64,000 nt of DNA from Bacillota bacterium (GTDB lineage Bacteria; Bacillota; SHA-98; Ch115): assembly GCA_013178415.1 (NCBI GenBank), contig JABLXA010000006.1, forward strand, positions 103,325 through 167,324, read 5' to 3'. Positions 25,403-33,860 of the stretch are shown piece after piece. A model generated the notes under the pieces. The model was given only the letters and a program-made list of their open reading frames with translations, was not told where the DNA came from and ran no database searches. Numbering within the stretch: position 1 is the stretch's first letter; every line of letters begins with the position of its first letter. The position numbers were made by a program, and so were the translations under genes.

Positions 25403-26323
25403 CTAGTACTGTCCCTTCCATTTATTTATCCTGTACTGATTTGTATAAGCCTTCCCATCGAAACCATCATCATAAGGAAGTTCATCCAAATAGACAGCCA
25501 TTCCCGTTTTCCGCGCCCTTTGGGCCGCAAGCTGTATCTTCACGGCTTCCAGGAGTTGCTCTAAGGGGAGGGGAGCCTCACCTTTGCAGAGCATTTCATG
25601 GAAGCGCTCGATGATGGCATCATATATTTTAGAACTGTCCACAGTAATAGCCTTCAGTCCTTTAGAAGTGGAGACTATTAAAAACCACTCATGGACTGGG
25701 GCCGAAAGCTGATAGACCACCATGGTGCCGTCGGAATATCTAGCTTCGAATAATTCGCTCTGGCCTCTGGATCCGAGGTGTTGAACGTATCTGACCCCAG
25801 TGCCTAGAACTCCTTGGAACATCTCTACCGTATGGATGCCATAGCTGAAGAAGTCACCTGGGCCGCTCGCGAAAGCGCAAGAAACATCCCCAAACTCCTT
25901 CATTTGAGATTTGAGGGTTGCTACCTCCCTGGCGAACCTCAGGCTGGAACCCCCCATGATTGGAACATCGGGATGTTTCCTGTGAAGCGCGAGGAGTCTG
26001 TCTATATCGCGGAGCTTGCCAACCATTGGTTTGTCAATCAAGACAGGCTTCTTGGCCTCTACAAAGGGTATGGCTTTATCGACATGTACATCCCAGTCCA
26101 CCCCGTGAATGATTGCCGCGTCCACCAATGGCGCCATATCGGGAAGCGAATCGACTACGGTTTCTATCCCGTTTTTCTGAGCAAATTCCTCCACATAGCT
26201 TCTAGGGTTCACTGCACCAGAATCCCATACCGCTACCACCTTCATATCACCATAGGCATTGATCTTTGGCACCCAGGCGACAGGATGTGAAGTATCAAGG
26301 TCTACTACCCCTATCTTAAACAT
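25403..26323 (-). CDS. Gfo/Idh/MocA family oxidoreductase (short, divergent)
   Basis: A 306-residue member with an unusual dinucleotide loop, 'IGVVDLDTSHPVAWVPK', and 'LIDKPMVGKL' in place of the common EKP motif. Near residue 155 'FFSYGIHTVEMFQGVLG' supplies the active-site His/Glu strand. The subfamily with a 'TSHP' start is annotated as Gfo/Idh/MocA, but its reaction is not known. ATG 26323 follows GGAGGG. It ends 37 bases before the hydroxyacid dehydrogenase frame and 53 bases after the dehydratase gene, in one apparent operon. Confidence 0.8.
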   Translation of the reverse strand: MFKIGVVDLDTSHPVAWVPKINAYGDMKVVAVWDSGAVNPRSYVEEFAQKNGIETVVDSLPDMAPLVDAAIIHGVDWDVHVDKAIPFVEAKKPVLIDKPMVGKLRDIDRLLALHRKHPDVPIMGGSSLRFAREVATLKSQMKEFGDVSCAFASGPGDFFSYGIHTVEMFQGVLGTGVRYVQHLGSRGQSELFEARYSDGTMVVYQLSAPVHEWFLIVSTSKGLKAITVDSSKIYDAIIERFHEMLCKGEAPLPLEQLLEAVKIQLAAQRARKTGMAVYLDELPYDDGFDGKAYTNQYRINKWKGQY

Positions 26324-26376
26324 GCTATGCCCTCCAAGCTACGTAATTATTATGAAAATCGATCACCCCAGAGTAC

Positions 26377-27759
26377 CTACGAGGCGACGATGGTCTCTCC
26401 ATATCCGAGTCCGAGCCCCCCAATGCTTCCAGTCATGACACGACCTTGTCTTACTGTAAATACATCCAAATGGGCTTCTTGGATTTCCTTATCGGCCCAG
26501 GGAATATATTGGCGGGAATTATACTCTACACCCATGATTGGATTTATCCGTGCAGCGAGCCCTACAGACTGGATGAGGGAAAAGCCAGGATTCGTAAGAT
26601 CCTGAACTGAATAGGACTTGCCCTCCTGTTCGCATTTCGCCATGCACAAGAGCGTGAATGAATGACCTTTACACGTTTTGAGGGCTAAGCCAGACCATCC
26701 TAGTCCGAGAGCCACGTCAACAGCATGGAGAGTCGTTACTCCCTCATCCGCCAGGACAGGCTTGATGGCTGCGAGAGGTCGCATATCAAAACGGTGGGCC
26801 TCAAGATCGCGCTCCGTTGGCTGTTCTACATAGAGGAGAGCGTCAAAGGCTTCCTTCTTCTCGGCTTTGAGCTTTTTGAGAAGCTCAACCATATATTCCG
26901 GGCTATCGCACATCTCATTCGTATCCACGGAAAAATAGAATTCCGGGTTGCCCATATAGCCCGCATTCTCCATGACCACATCCGCTACCTCGATGATACG
27001 CCGAGTATCCCAATCGAGGTCATTACCCTTTAGCTTTATCTTGAAGCAGAAGATGCCATCCCGCCTGATCCACTCATCGAGGCTCACGGGTAGCCCATCC
27101 TTCGGGTCCGAATCCGTGATATCCTCCTTCCGGAGTTTATCCTTGCCCCCTACAAGGTGAAACACAGGAAGGCTAGTTGTGTAGTTCTTACGAATGTAGT
27201 CCGAAATATATTTACCCCGGTAATCAGATCCCAGATATGCGCTGAGGTCATGTTCCATAAACTCTGGACCATAGGCATCATAAGAGGAGACTCCATTCGC
27301 TGCCCCGAATGCATCATGAAGCGCGGCATCAACGGGAGCCATACAAAGCTTGGCCGCAAGCTGTGGGATGGGCTCTCCAAGGTCGAGCTCTTTCTCAACT
27401 TCCCGGGATATCCTTTCGAGTTCCCCTACAGTATCCATGTAAATGTCAACTGGATGAGCGTAAGTCCGGTATTCCGAGATCAGCCTCGCATATTTTCGGC
27501 CGATCTCCCGCATGGCGGTGTCCTTTTTCTCATGCGTTATATGGGGTGTAGGAAACCCCCAGAGGTCGCTCAAAAGGACATTTCCAAGGCCTATGGCCCT
27601 CTTACCTTTCCTATTTTCAACTTCTAATCTAACCGTGAAGGAGGTGACGCTTTTTATGACCCCTGCCCCAAAGGCGAGCGGTACTCTAAAAATCTCATCT
27701 TTAAAATCACAATTGGCCTCAATCGGCCTTATATCCGAGAGCACCAACCTCATCCCCAT
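26377..27759 (-). CDS. Enolase-superfamily (mandelate racemase/muconate lactonising) dehydratase
   Basis: A 460-residue protein, longer than the usual 370-400. The barrel shows 'FKIKLKG' (K240, K242, K244) at the second strand, metal ligands D279 ('FSVDTNE'), E312 ('YVEQPTE') and the pair D338-E339 ('LADEG'). Known superfamily reactions start with abstraction of a proton alpha to a carboxylate; most MR-type members near sugar genes are sugar-acid dehydratases. The specific acid is unknown. Its ATG follows the nitrilase stop directly (TGAATG), showing tight coupling with that amidase. Confidence 0.85.
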   Translation of the reverse strand: MGMRLVLSDIRPIEANCDFKDEIFRVPLAFGAGVIKSVTSFTVRLEVENRKGKRAIGLGNVLLSDLWGFPTPHITHEKKDTAMREIGRKYARLISEYRTYAHPVDIYMDTVGELERISREVEKELDLGEPIPQLAAKLCMAPVDAALHDAFGAANGVSSYDAYGPEFMEHDLSAYLGSDYRGKYISDYIRKNYTTSLPVFHLVGGKDKLRKEDITDSDPKDGLPVSLDEWIRRDGIFCFKIKLKGNDLDWDTRRIIEVADVVMENAGYMGNPEFYFSVDTNEMCDSPEYMVELLKKLKAEKKEAFDALLYVEQPTERDLEAHRFDMRPLAAIKPVLADEGVTTLHAVDVALGLGWSGLALKTCKGHSFTLLCMAKCEQEGKSYSVQDLTNPGFSLIQSVGLAARINPIMGVEYNSRQYIPWADKEIQEAHLDVFTVRQGRVMTGSIGGLGLGYGETIVAS

Positions 27760-28632
27760 TCAACGCGAAGTCTTGGCGATTACACCATAGGTCTCAGGTC
27801 GCCTATCTCTTAGCATCTCAACCTTGAAATCCTGCCAGCCCGCCTTTGTGAAGGAATGCTTGATCACGGGCAGGTCCAGGTCAACCGTGGTTGTGGCTAT
27901 CCCCTGTGTCCGGCCGGCTTCCACCAAGATCATCCCGTCAGGCCCTATAACCCCACTCCTTCCTACCATCATCCCTGGGCGCCAGCCTTCACCAGGACGC
28001 CGACCGAAGCAACACGACACAATGTAGACAGCGTTATCGATGGCCCTAGAACGGAGTGTGATATCCCAGACCTCATCCCCCCATCCCGATTGGACGTGGG
28101 GCCAGAAGATGATCTCGGCTCCATTCAAGGCAAGACATCTTGCGCTCTCGGGGAAGCTATTATCATGGCATATCATAACTCCGAGTTTCGCGAAACCAAG
28201 ATCAAAAACAGGCCAGCTGTCTCCTGGCAATATCCCGCGATCACGCTCTCCTCGTGTACAATGCACCTTGAAATAGCGGCCGACTATCTTTCCTTCCTTT
28301 GATATCACCCAGGCAACATTCCTAAGCGTCTCCCCATAGAGTCCGACCACAGGGGCAATCATACTTACACCCAATCGACGAGCCAGTCCGCAGAGCGTCT
28401 TTGCAAGCCCCCCTTCCTCAGGCTCAGCAAACCTAACAAATTCATCTGAGGTTTCCGCTACACCAACCACCTGAAAGACCTCGGGAAGGCAAACTATATC
28501 GGATCCCCTGCCTGCGGCCTCCTCTATCATCTCAAAAGCGACTCTCACATTATAGTCGCGTTTCTCTTCCAGGGAGCCTTCCCCGTGATAGTCGGGAAGC
28601 TGGATTGCACTGATGGTGATTCTTCTGCTCAT
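27760..28632 (-). CDS. Carbon-nitrogen hydrolase (nitrilase superfamily amidase)
   Basis: A 290-residue enzyme with the full Glu-Lys-Cys triad: E51 in 'CLPEVFQ', K122 in 'RYFKVHC', C155 in 'VMICHDNSFPES'. The superfamily hydrolyses linear amides, ureas or nitriles in the cytoplasm. The substrate is unknown; N-carbamoyl or acyl-amide products of the neighbouring pathway are possible. ATG 28632 follows GGAGGAGAG. It is directly coupled to the dehydratase gene downstream. Upstream lies the stump of an ABC transporter operon, so the original cluster probably imported its substrate. Confidence 0.87.
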   Translation of the reverse strand: MSRRITISAIQLPDYHGEGSLEEKRDYNVRVAFEMIEEAAGRGSDIVCLPEVFQVVGVAETSDEFVRFAEPEEGGLAKTLCGLARRLGVSMIAPVVGLYGETLRNVAWVISKEGKIVGRYFKVHCTRGERDRGILPGDSWPVFDLGFAKLGVMICHDNSFPESARCLALNGAEIIFWPHVQSGWGDEVWDITLRSRAIDNAVYIVSCCFGRRPGEGWRPGMMVGRSGVIGPDGMILVEAGRTQGIATTTVDLDLPVIKHSFTKAGWQDFKVEMLRDRRPETYGVIAKTSR

Positions 28633-28656
28633 GAACTCTCCTCCCTTCCGGTGCCC

Positions 28657-28815
28657 TTATATAGACATAATCAGCTCCTGGATAAAGTCCCTCTCATTCT
28701 GGTCTAGCCACTCAAGAGGCGGCCTTACACATTTTAACCTATCCCAATAAGCTCCAGTGAGTGTAACCGTAGAACCCATTTTGACCGGCTGCTCCCCCAA
28801 ATAAGCAAATTTACA
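28657..28815 (-). pseudogene. C-terminal remnant resembling a DapA/N-acetylneuraminate lyase-family enzyme
   Basis: A minus-strand frame ending with TAA at 28657 gives about 50 residues of protein-like sequence: 'KFAYLGEQPVKMGSTVTL', 'TGAYWDRLKCVRPPLEWLDQ', 'NERDFIQELIMSI'. The 'VRPPL..L...ER' pattern is like the C-terminus of DapA-type aldolases. It has no start codon or ribosome binding site and follows the permease remnant directly. The family call is tentative; that it is an old coding end is more secure. Confidence 0.45.
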
Positions 28816-28868
28816 GCTTAAGCCCGGTTAGGGCGATGCCCTCCACAAAGTAACGCTGGAGAACCAGG
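28811..28868 (-). pseudogene. Last codons of a MalG-type permease
   Basis: On the minus strand a frame ending with TAA at 28811-28813 reads 'LVLQRYFVEGIALTGLKL'. That is the conserved C-terminus of MalG-type permeases (compare 'FIQAITLTGLKE' in the intact permease of this window). It follows directly on the truncated binding-protein gene in another frame, so everything between, including a MalF gene and most of MalG, has been deleted. Confidence 0.65.
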
Positions 28869-29361
28869 TAGGTAGATTCTTTGCATCTGCCCCTGCTTTA
28901 GCGATGTGGGCCTTATTGTAGGTAGGGATATGGATATTTTGAAGTATGGGAAGAACATAGAGTTCCCCTTTCCATTTTAGAGCACCCAGAGCTTTGAAAT
29001 CCTTAAGATCCTCCTGAGTCATGTATTTATCTAATGGTACAAGAGCGCCTATGTCTGCATATGTCGGGAAGATGTCCTCGTTCAGGTACGCCACATCCGG
29101 AGCAGATTTAGAAGCTATGGCAGTCATCATCCGCTCTGCTCTAGCTTCCCAGGGGAAGAACTCAATTTTCACGGCAATATCAGGGTTTTCTTTTTCAAAT
29201 TTTTGGATTATGGGACCAAAGAACTCGGCCATGTCGTCCTGAAAGATCGGAAACGCCCACATGGTCACAGTCACCTTAGCTGAAGCCCCTACTCCCCAAA
29301 GAGAAAGTATAAACAACATGGATAAAAGACAAAAGAGAAGTCTAGTGAATTTTGGCCTCAT
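28828..29361 (-). pseudogene. Truncated sugar-binding protein of a lost ABC transporter
   Basis: The frame encodes a signal peptide ('LLFCLLSMLFILSLWGVGASA', no lipobox cysteine) and the first lobe of a family-1 solute-binding protein: 'VTVTMWAFPIFQDD', 'KFEKENPDIAVKIEFFPW', 'APDVAYLNEDIFP'. It breaks off at 'AKNLPTW', where intact relatives continue for about 250 residues. The last 12 residues are read out of frame through the permease remnant. Start ATG 29361 has GAGGAGGAAG before it, so the expression signals remain. The product would be a non-functional half protein. Confidence 0.75.
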
Positions 29362-29523
29362 GGTATATATCTTCCTCCTCACCCGAACTTTAGGTTATTC
29401 TAATAGAAACTTTGCCCATCTAAGTCCCGGTATCTAATGGAATAAATAGGAGAGCATTTCCCACCCCCTCCGGTCCCGTAGGTATAGACTTCCATGATAA
29501 GTTAGGGTCCCACCATCTATGCA

Positions 29524-29639
29524 TCTATAGATGACCAAGCTCAAATCAAAATATGAGCTGATCTTGCGCGGCGCGCCCGGCAACCGAGTGATGACACAGC
29601 TGGGTTACCTTTCAACTCTGGACTTGGCAATCTATAGCA
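29524..29639. repeat. MITE-like element with terminal inverted repeats, copy A
   Basis: The element begins CTATAGATGACCAAG and ends, read from the other strand, CTATAGATTGCCAAGTCC. Inside are 'atatgagct', 'ggcgcg', 'ggcaaccg' and 'tttcaactctggacttg' blocks that recur in the same order and spacing at 47813-47920. There is no coding frame. It sits in the 282-base gap between two minus-strand genes, beyond the stop of the alpha/beta hydrolase. Confidence 0.6.
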
Positions 29640-29664
29640 GTAGCATCGATATGGCTACACTCCA

Positions 29665-30729
29665 TTAAAGCCACTTCCTCAGAAAAGCAAGTCCGGTATC
29701 ATACCTGATCTCATGGCCACCCTCATGGAGGTCTATCAGGATCCTTTCCGATAGTCCTAATCTCTCGTAATGGCCCTTGGCTTCCTTAAATTCCTCCAGC
29801 ACAAATGGCCACCACGAAACCCCATCGGCTTTGCCCGTCTGGATAAGCAAGGGCCTGGGGCAGATAAGAGAAACAAGATCACTATCACTAAATTCCCGGA
29901 GCCAGCCTGGGATGAAGGCGTGTTCCTCTTCGGTTGAAAGGAAACAGCTATACCTTGGATCATCAATAATCATCTTCGTTAGGCGATGGTTGAAGAAGGC
30001 GCAGATTATCCCCACCTTAATCCTCGCCTCGAGAGGAAGTGTAAGTAGCGTATAAGCCCCTCCGAGACTTATCCCCCACATCCCTATACGCTGTTGATCC
30101 ACCTCTGGCAAATTGGATACATAGTCAATAAGCCGCCTCAGCTTTGAGACCTCGAGACCAAACAAGGTCTTACCCAGCAAAAGAGCCATCCTAGTATACC
30201 TAGCTCTGGGCTTGATCCCAGATATATTCAAAGGTGCCAAAACTGCATAACCATCCCTAGCCAATCTATAACCGAAGCCGTGATAGGCGGTTTCGAGGAA
30301 ACCAAACACATTCTCCGGAGAGGATAGTATCCCATGCTGCGAGATAACTAGCGGGAAAGGAGCCTTACCCCCCTTGGGCAGGGCCAAAACGGCCCTACAT
30401 CGAAGACTACCGCTAAATCTTATGGAAACCCAGCGGGCAATTACCTTATCGTCTTCCAGAAAAGGCTCATCCTTAACTTCAAAGTCACCCTCCGGACGGA
30501 ATTCGCCTAGAGCTTCCTGCCATCGCTTCCGGTTCGGTTCTACTGAAGTAAGGAATCGCTCAAGAGATGTATAATCCCTTAACCACAGGCTCCTTTGTCT
30601 TTCGGGATAACCCGCTATACAAAGCTCCCTAAGGTAATCTTCAGTCTCACGACGCTGAAGACTCTGTGTATCCTCGATAGTACGCCTGATAAAATCTTCA
30701 GAGAGTTCCTTGATATTACTGTATTCCAT
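29665..30729 (-). CDS. Alpha/beta hydrolase (dienelactone hydrolase / acetyl-xylan esterase-like)
   Basis: A 354-residue serine hydrolase without a signal peptide. The nucleophile elbow is 'GMWGISLGGAYTLL' near residue 210. The acid is probably in 'QTGKADGVSWW' near 300, and the histidine is in 'DLHEGGHEIRYDTG' near the end. An N-terminal 120-residue extension resembles that of acetyl-xylan esterase-type and 'abhydrolase_7' proteins. It probably removes an ester from a sugar inside the cell. The start ATG 30729, behind GAGAGGGGCGAGGG, is preferred to the 13-residue longer frame. The epimerase gene ends 46 bases upstream. Confidence 0.8.
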   Translation of the reverse strand: MEYSNIKELSEDFIRRTIEDTQSLQRRETEDYLRELCIAGYPERQRSLWLRDYTSLERFLTSVEPNRKRWQEALGEFRPEGDFEVKDEPFLEDDKVIARWVSIRFSGSLRCRAVLALPKGGKAPFPLVISQHGILSSPENVFGFLETAYHGFGYRLARDGYAVLAPLNISGIKPRARYTRMALLLGKTLFGLEVSKLRRLIDYVSNLPEVDQQRIGMWGISLGGAYTLLTLPLEARIKVGIICAFFNHRLTKMIIDDPRYSCFLSTEEEHAFIPGWLREFSDSDLVSLICPRPLLIQTGKADGVSWWPFVLEEFKEAKGHYERLGLSERILIDLHEGGHEIRYDTGLAFLRKWL

Positions 30730-30774
30730 GGCCCTCGCCCCTCTCGCTATCAGGAAATGCCCACCCAACCTTTA

Positions 30775-31815
30775 CTATAGGTCAACTACAGCAGCGTCGG
30801 CCCGCCCCTCCTCTATGTCGGCCGCTGTCTGGATCATCCTAGCGATATCCCACTTAGGCTGGTACCCGATCCAGCTTTTGGCCTTACTAATATCAAGATC
30901 AAACACCCACCTGACGGGGACACGCCATTGGAGCACCTCCTGACCCTTTATACGGGCCAGAATCTCCGCTGCCTCTGGATACGTGATCGGGCGCGGGGCT
31001 GCTGCATTAAAGGCCTCCCCCACAGCGGCAGGGCTTTCAAGAGCACATATCAGCCCGTGCGCCGCGTCACTCGCATGGATAAGCTGATAAATCCATGGCC
31101 TGCCTTCCATATCAGTTATGGCACATGGTTGTTGAGGCGAGGACGCGGCCCTCTCGAGTTCATGCCATAACTCTGTCCCGTCTGGCATATAAAGGGCACT
31201 CTTAGTGTGTTGCTGACCTATCTTTAAAATGGTTGAAACGAAACCCACTGTCCACCGGCTAAGAACCGCTGTACCCGAGACAATCCCCGACGGGCGAATC
31301 ATACTCACCCTCATGCCAGTCTCACGGCTGAGAGCCTGGACGACCGCCTCTCCAGCTAATTTGGAGGCTGCATAGGTGCCTATCGGCCTTGTTGGATGAA
31401 GCTCATCCACGGGATTGTATGCTGTGGCTAAAATCTGGGAGTCATTCGGATAGACACTTGATGAGCTTGTATATACAAAACGCTGTAACTTATCAGCATG
31501 ACGGGATGCTGCATAGGCAATGTTATAGGTGGCTTGCACATTGTTAGCAAAGAACTCCGACTGCGACATCCCTGGCAATGGCCCTACAAGGTTGGCAGTA
31601 TGGATTATTGCGTCGACGCCTTCTGCAACCTTGATGGCTGTATCCACGTCCATCAGGTTCCCCTCAACAACCTCAATGCCAAGCCCGTCAATACGCTTGC
31701 GATTAGGGTCTTCCGGCAATATAAGACCTCGCACTTCATAATTCTTCTCAAGCAATTGACGAACCAAGCGACTGCCGACCTGCCCTGCCGCACCTGTCAC
31801 TAGAACTTTGGCCAT
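30775..31815 (-). CDS. NAD-dependent epimerase/dehydratase (extended SDR)
   Basis: A 346-residue extended short-chain dehydrogenase. It has 'VTGAAGQVGSRL' (GxxGxxG) at the N-terminus, the catalytic Ser in 'FVYTSSSSVYP' near residue 120, and the YxxxK pair in 'TYAASKLAGE' near 150. The family epimerises, dehydrates or oxidises sugars, often nucleotide-linked. Its exact substrate is unknown, but the relaxed C-terminal domain and catabolic neighbours suggest a free sugar or lactone. ATG 31815 follows GGAGAGG. The CACAAT-type direct repeats at 31998-32033 lie about 180 bases upstream and may control it. Confidence 0.85.
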   Translation of the reverse strand: MAKVLVTGAAGQVGSRLVRQLLEKNYEVRGLILPEDPNRKRIDGLGIEVVEGNLMDVDTAIKVAEGVDAIIHTANLVGPLPGMSQSEFFANNVQATYNIAYAASRHADKLQRFVYTSSSSVYPNDSQILATAYNPVDELHPTRPIGTYAASKLAGEAVVQALSRETGMRVSMIRPSGIVSGTAVLSRWTVGFVSTILKIGQQHTKSALYMPDGTELWHELERAASSPQQPCAITDMEGRPWIYQLIHASDAAHGLICALESPAAVGEAFNAAAPRPITYPEAAEILARIKGQEVLQWRVPVRWVFDLDISKAKSWIGYQPKWDIARMIQTAADIEEGRADAAVVDL

Positions 31816-31997
31816 AAGCGATCCTCTCCAATCATGTTACCCTGGCGTATTTTCTGATAGTCCTCTCTGGGCATTACGGTAACTGGCTTCATGGATCAGA
31901 TCATTGCTTCCTTGGTTTGCCCCGACAGTGATGCCTTAATTCGACTTAATAAGTAATCCTATAGCAATTCTAAAGTTCCCTATTCAGGGACATTTCC

Positions 31998-32033
31998 CTT
32001 TGGACTATTGTGATATAGATTTGCATAATTGTG
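31998..32033. promoter_or_regulatory. Direct-repeat operator candidate, copy 1
   Basis: Two 15-base units, CTTTGGACTATTGTG (31998-32012) and ATTTGCATAATTGTG (32019-32033), are repeated with a 21-base period, two helical turns, as in AraC-type operators. The same unit occurs twice more at 33822-33860 next to the AraC regulator gene. It stands in the 300-base gap upstream of the epimerase gene (minus strand), next to a GTTCCCT/AGGGAC hairpin at about 31974-31990. The rest of the gap shows no gene. Confidence 0.5.
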
Positions 32034-32117
32034 CTGAAGACATCTTATATTCTGCAGGTAACGCTCTCCATTTGATCATCTTTTGGATCTATCACATCTG
32101 CGGGCTTTTGTCTCATT

Positions 32118-32267
32118 TTATGGGCTGCGGGAGCCAACCCTTGGTACCTTGTCGCGAGTCTCTATCGGGCCACCGATGCCCTTGTATACTGCAGCGTTCT
32201 CTGCAGCCCCCTCCCATAACCCCAGGAGGTGCTCTTTGCCATCCATGCCCATGCCAGGTGCAATGGC
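32118..32267 (-). pseudogene. IS256-type transposase fragment
   Basis: The frame reads 'GMGMDGKEHLLGLWEGAAENAA', split here as GMGMDGKEHL and LGLWEGAAENAAV. This is the pattern of the IS256/Mutator DDE domain just after the first catalytic Asp region. It covers only about 40-50 residues, with no start, no ends and no rest of the transposase. It is fused in frame to the family-5 binding-protein remnant, so it marks an old insertion or deletion junction. Confidence 0.6.
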
Positions 32268-32369
32268 CTTTAGCACATCTCCCTTGGGCTCCTCACCGCG
32301 CTTTCCTTCAGTGTTATACCAAAGTCCGTACAGTGAGCCCCAGTAGGTTGATATGAATCCAGTCCCCAA
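32268..32369 (-). pseudogene. C-terminal fragment of a family-5 solute-binding protein
   Basis: About 34 residues, 'ISTYWGSLYGLWYNTEGKRG' then 'EEPKGDVLKA', match the segment 'MGPLWATWYSSGGKEGEKLTGD' of the intact family-5 binding protein at 37131-39035. It has no ribosome binding site and is only seven bases beyond the UroD-like stop. A second fragment of the same kind of gene lies on the other side of that UroD-like gene. Confidence 0.65.
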
Positions 32370-32375
32370 ATAAAG

Positions 32376-33491
32376 CTATTTTCCAATAGGATAACGCCCA
32401 CGTTCTTTGACATAAGCAACAAGATCAACTAGGGTATCTGGTGAAACGCCCGGATATGTCTCTCCGCCGATGGCAAACTCATAGCCTCCCCTGGGGGCAG
32501 CAACCTTAATGGCGTGATCAATCTTGTCTTTGGCCGCACCGTCAAGCCCATTATAAAGGTCCCTACAGTTTAATCCGCCATGGATGACCGTCTTACCTTT
32601 CATATGCCTGACCGCAACATCAATATCGCTAAATCCGCCTATGTCCATCATGTCTACCTTCAGATCCTGTGTAATCATCTGAAAGAGGTGATCGGAGGGG
32701 CCGTCTGTATGGAGATAGCGTCCCTCCTTTCCATAGATCTCGTACAGCTTCCTGTCGTAAGGAAGTACCATCTTGCGGTACATCTCTGGAGAAATGAAGC
32801 ATGCATTATCATTCGCAAGCCCCAGATGCGTGGTCCTAACCCCGGAACGCCTGTCTGCATAGTCTATAAGCTTACAAAAGGCCGTAAACATCTTCTGAAG
32901 AAGCCTATCCATGGCCTCCGGTTCCGTGTAAAGATAGGTATAAACCATAGCAGGATTCATTATGGCACAGGCTGCGGAGAGGGGTGGATGAATGGTCAGA
33001 CGGGCATGCTCCTGCACAGGCACTTTCGCGCCTATTTTACGGGCCAGGGCTTTGAATTCCTCAAACCTGTCGTAGTACCATCTTACCTTTGGTACATCCT
33101 CAGGATCAGGGATCTCAAGGGCATCTATGTCACTTACATCGTTAAGGATGTGCACGATTCGGGGAGAGGTATCATCCGGATACTCAATAGGGCACTCGAA
33201 ATATATCCCCTCTGCAACGGGACCAAGGTCATAGGTAAGCACGTAATTAGTCCTGTCATCCTTGTGATTCTCAAGCCTCCATTCAAATCCCTTGATCTGC
33301 ACCTCTATCGAGACTTCAAGATCGGTATAGTAATCGCGTATGTTATAACCGAAGAGTCTACTCCAATAGCTGCCGTATTCGCTGATGTTTATTGGTACCC
33401 TATCAGGCTCCCTGAAGCTGAACGCTATCTGTTTGCGCCTTTCCGCCTCCTCCAGGTGTCTCATATATTTATCCAAGGCAAACTGGAACAT
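32376..33491 (-). CDS. Uroporphyrinogen decarboxylase (UroD/MtaA)-family protein
   Basis: A 371-residue TIM-barrel protein. It has 'EPDRVPINISEYGSYWSRLFG' near the start (the loop where UroD-family proteins have R-x-P), 'HLGLANDNACFISPEMYRKMVLPYDRKL' at 222-249, and 'KTVIHGGLNCRDLYNG' near 305. The position of the zinc His-x-Cys of MtaA-type methyltransferases reads H261-T-D, so it lacks the cysteine. The function is unknown; it is more like the sugar-locus UroD-like proteins than heme HemE. ATG 33491 follows a GGGGG stretch nine bases away. It is flanked by fragments of a lost binding protein. Confidence 0.75.
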   Translation of the reverse strand: MFQFALDKYMRHLEEAERRKQIAFSFREPDRVPINISEYGSYWSRLFGYNIRDYYTDLEVSIEVQIKGFEWRLENHKDDRTNYVLTYDLGPVAEGIYFECPIEYPDDTSPRIVHILNDVSDIDALEIPDPEDVPKVRWYYDRFEEFKALARKIGAKVPVQEHARLTIHPPLSAACAIMNPAMVYTYLYTEPEAMDRLLQKMFTAFCKLIDYADRRSGVRTTHLGLANDNACFISPEMYRKMVLPYDRKLYEIYGKEGRYLHTDGPSDHLFQMITQDLKVDMMDIGGFSDIDVAVRHMKGKTVIHGGLNCRDLYNGLDGAAKDKIDHAIKVAAPRGGYEFAIGGETYPGVSPDTLVDLVAYVKERGRYPIGK

Positions 33492-33528
33492 TTCTTTTGC
33501 CCCCTATGCTACTCAACATCTGAACTTC

Positions 33529-33815
33529 TTATTGGCGAAGATAGAACGCAACACCGGGTCTTGAACATTCTGACGTAAATAACGCAACGCAGGCTAGGCC
33601 ATCGATGGGGACGTTCCTTATGACGCGATAATTCCCTTTCTTTTCACCTTCCACTAGAACTGGGTAATCTGTCATCTTACCTACCATGTAGTATTGCCAA
33701 TCAATATCCCCGGCCAGGGCTTTCATTAATGTGACGGAGTCATTCTCGACCTTATCGCGGACTATCCTATCAATGTTAGGTAACTGATTTCCGATGAATT
33801 TCTCTCCGCTCCGCG
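33529..33815 (-). pseudogene. Middle fragment of a family-5 solute-binding protein
   Basis: Reading through 33815 to 33529 gives 'GNQLPNIDRIVRDKVEND', 'LMKALAGDIDWQ' and 'DYPVLVEGEKKGNYRV'. These align in order with 'GNQLPYIDRVAWDIVQD', 'AMRAVSGEIDMQ' and 'DYPLLMENRDKGGYDV' of the intact protein at 37131-39035. The fragment has no natural start or end. It and the C-terminal fragment at 32268 enclose the UroD-like gene, so a paralogous binding protein was broken here. Confidence 0.7.
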
Positions 33816-33821
33816 ATTTTC

Positions 33822-33860
33822 TTTTGGATTATTGTGAGATAAATTTTTTGCACTATTGTG
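33822..33860. promoter_or_regulatory. Direct-repeat operator candidate, copy 2
   Basis: TTTTGGATTATTGTG (33822-33836) and TTTTGCACTATTGTG (33846-33860) repeat the unit seen at 31998-32033, here with a 24-base period. The second unit overlaps the last codons of the AraC gene, so the site faces the downstream minus-strand genes (binding-protein remnant and UroD-like). It is the likely binding site of that AraC protein; this is inference. Confidence 0.5.

Noticed and set aside
32580..33578. A 332-codon plus-strand ORF opposite the UroD-like gene
   Set aside because: It is the antisense of a clear protein family member, lacks a ribosome binding site and has no recognisable motif.
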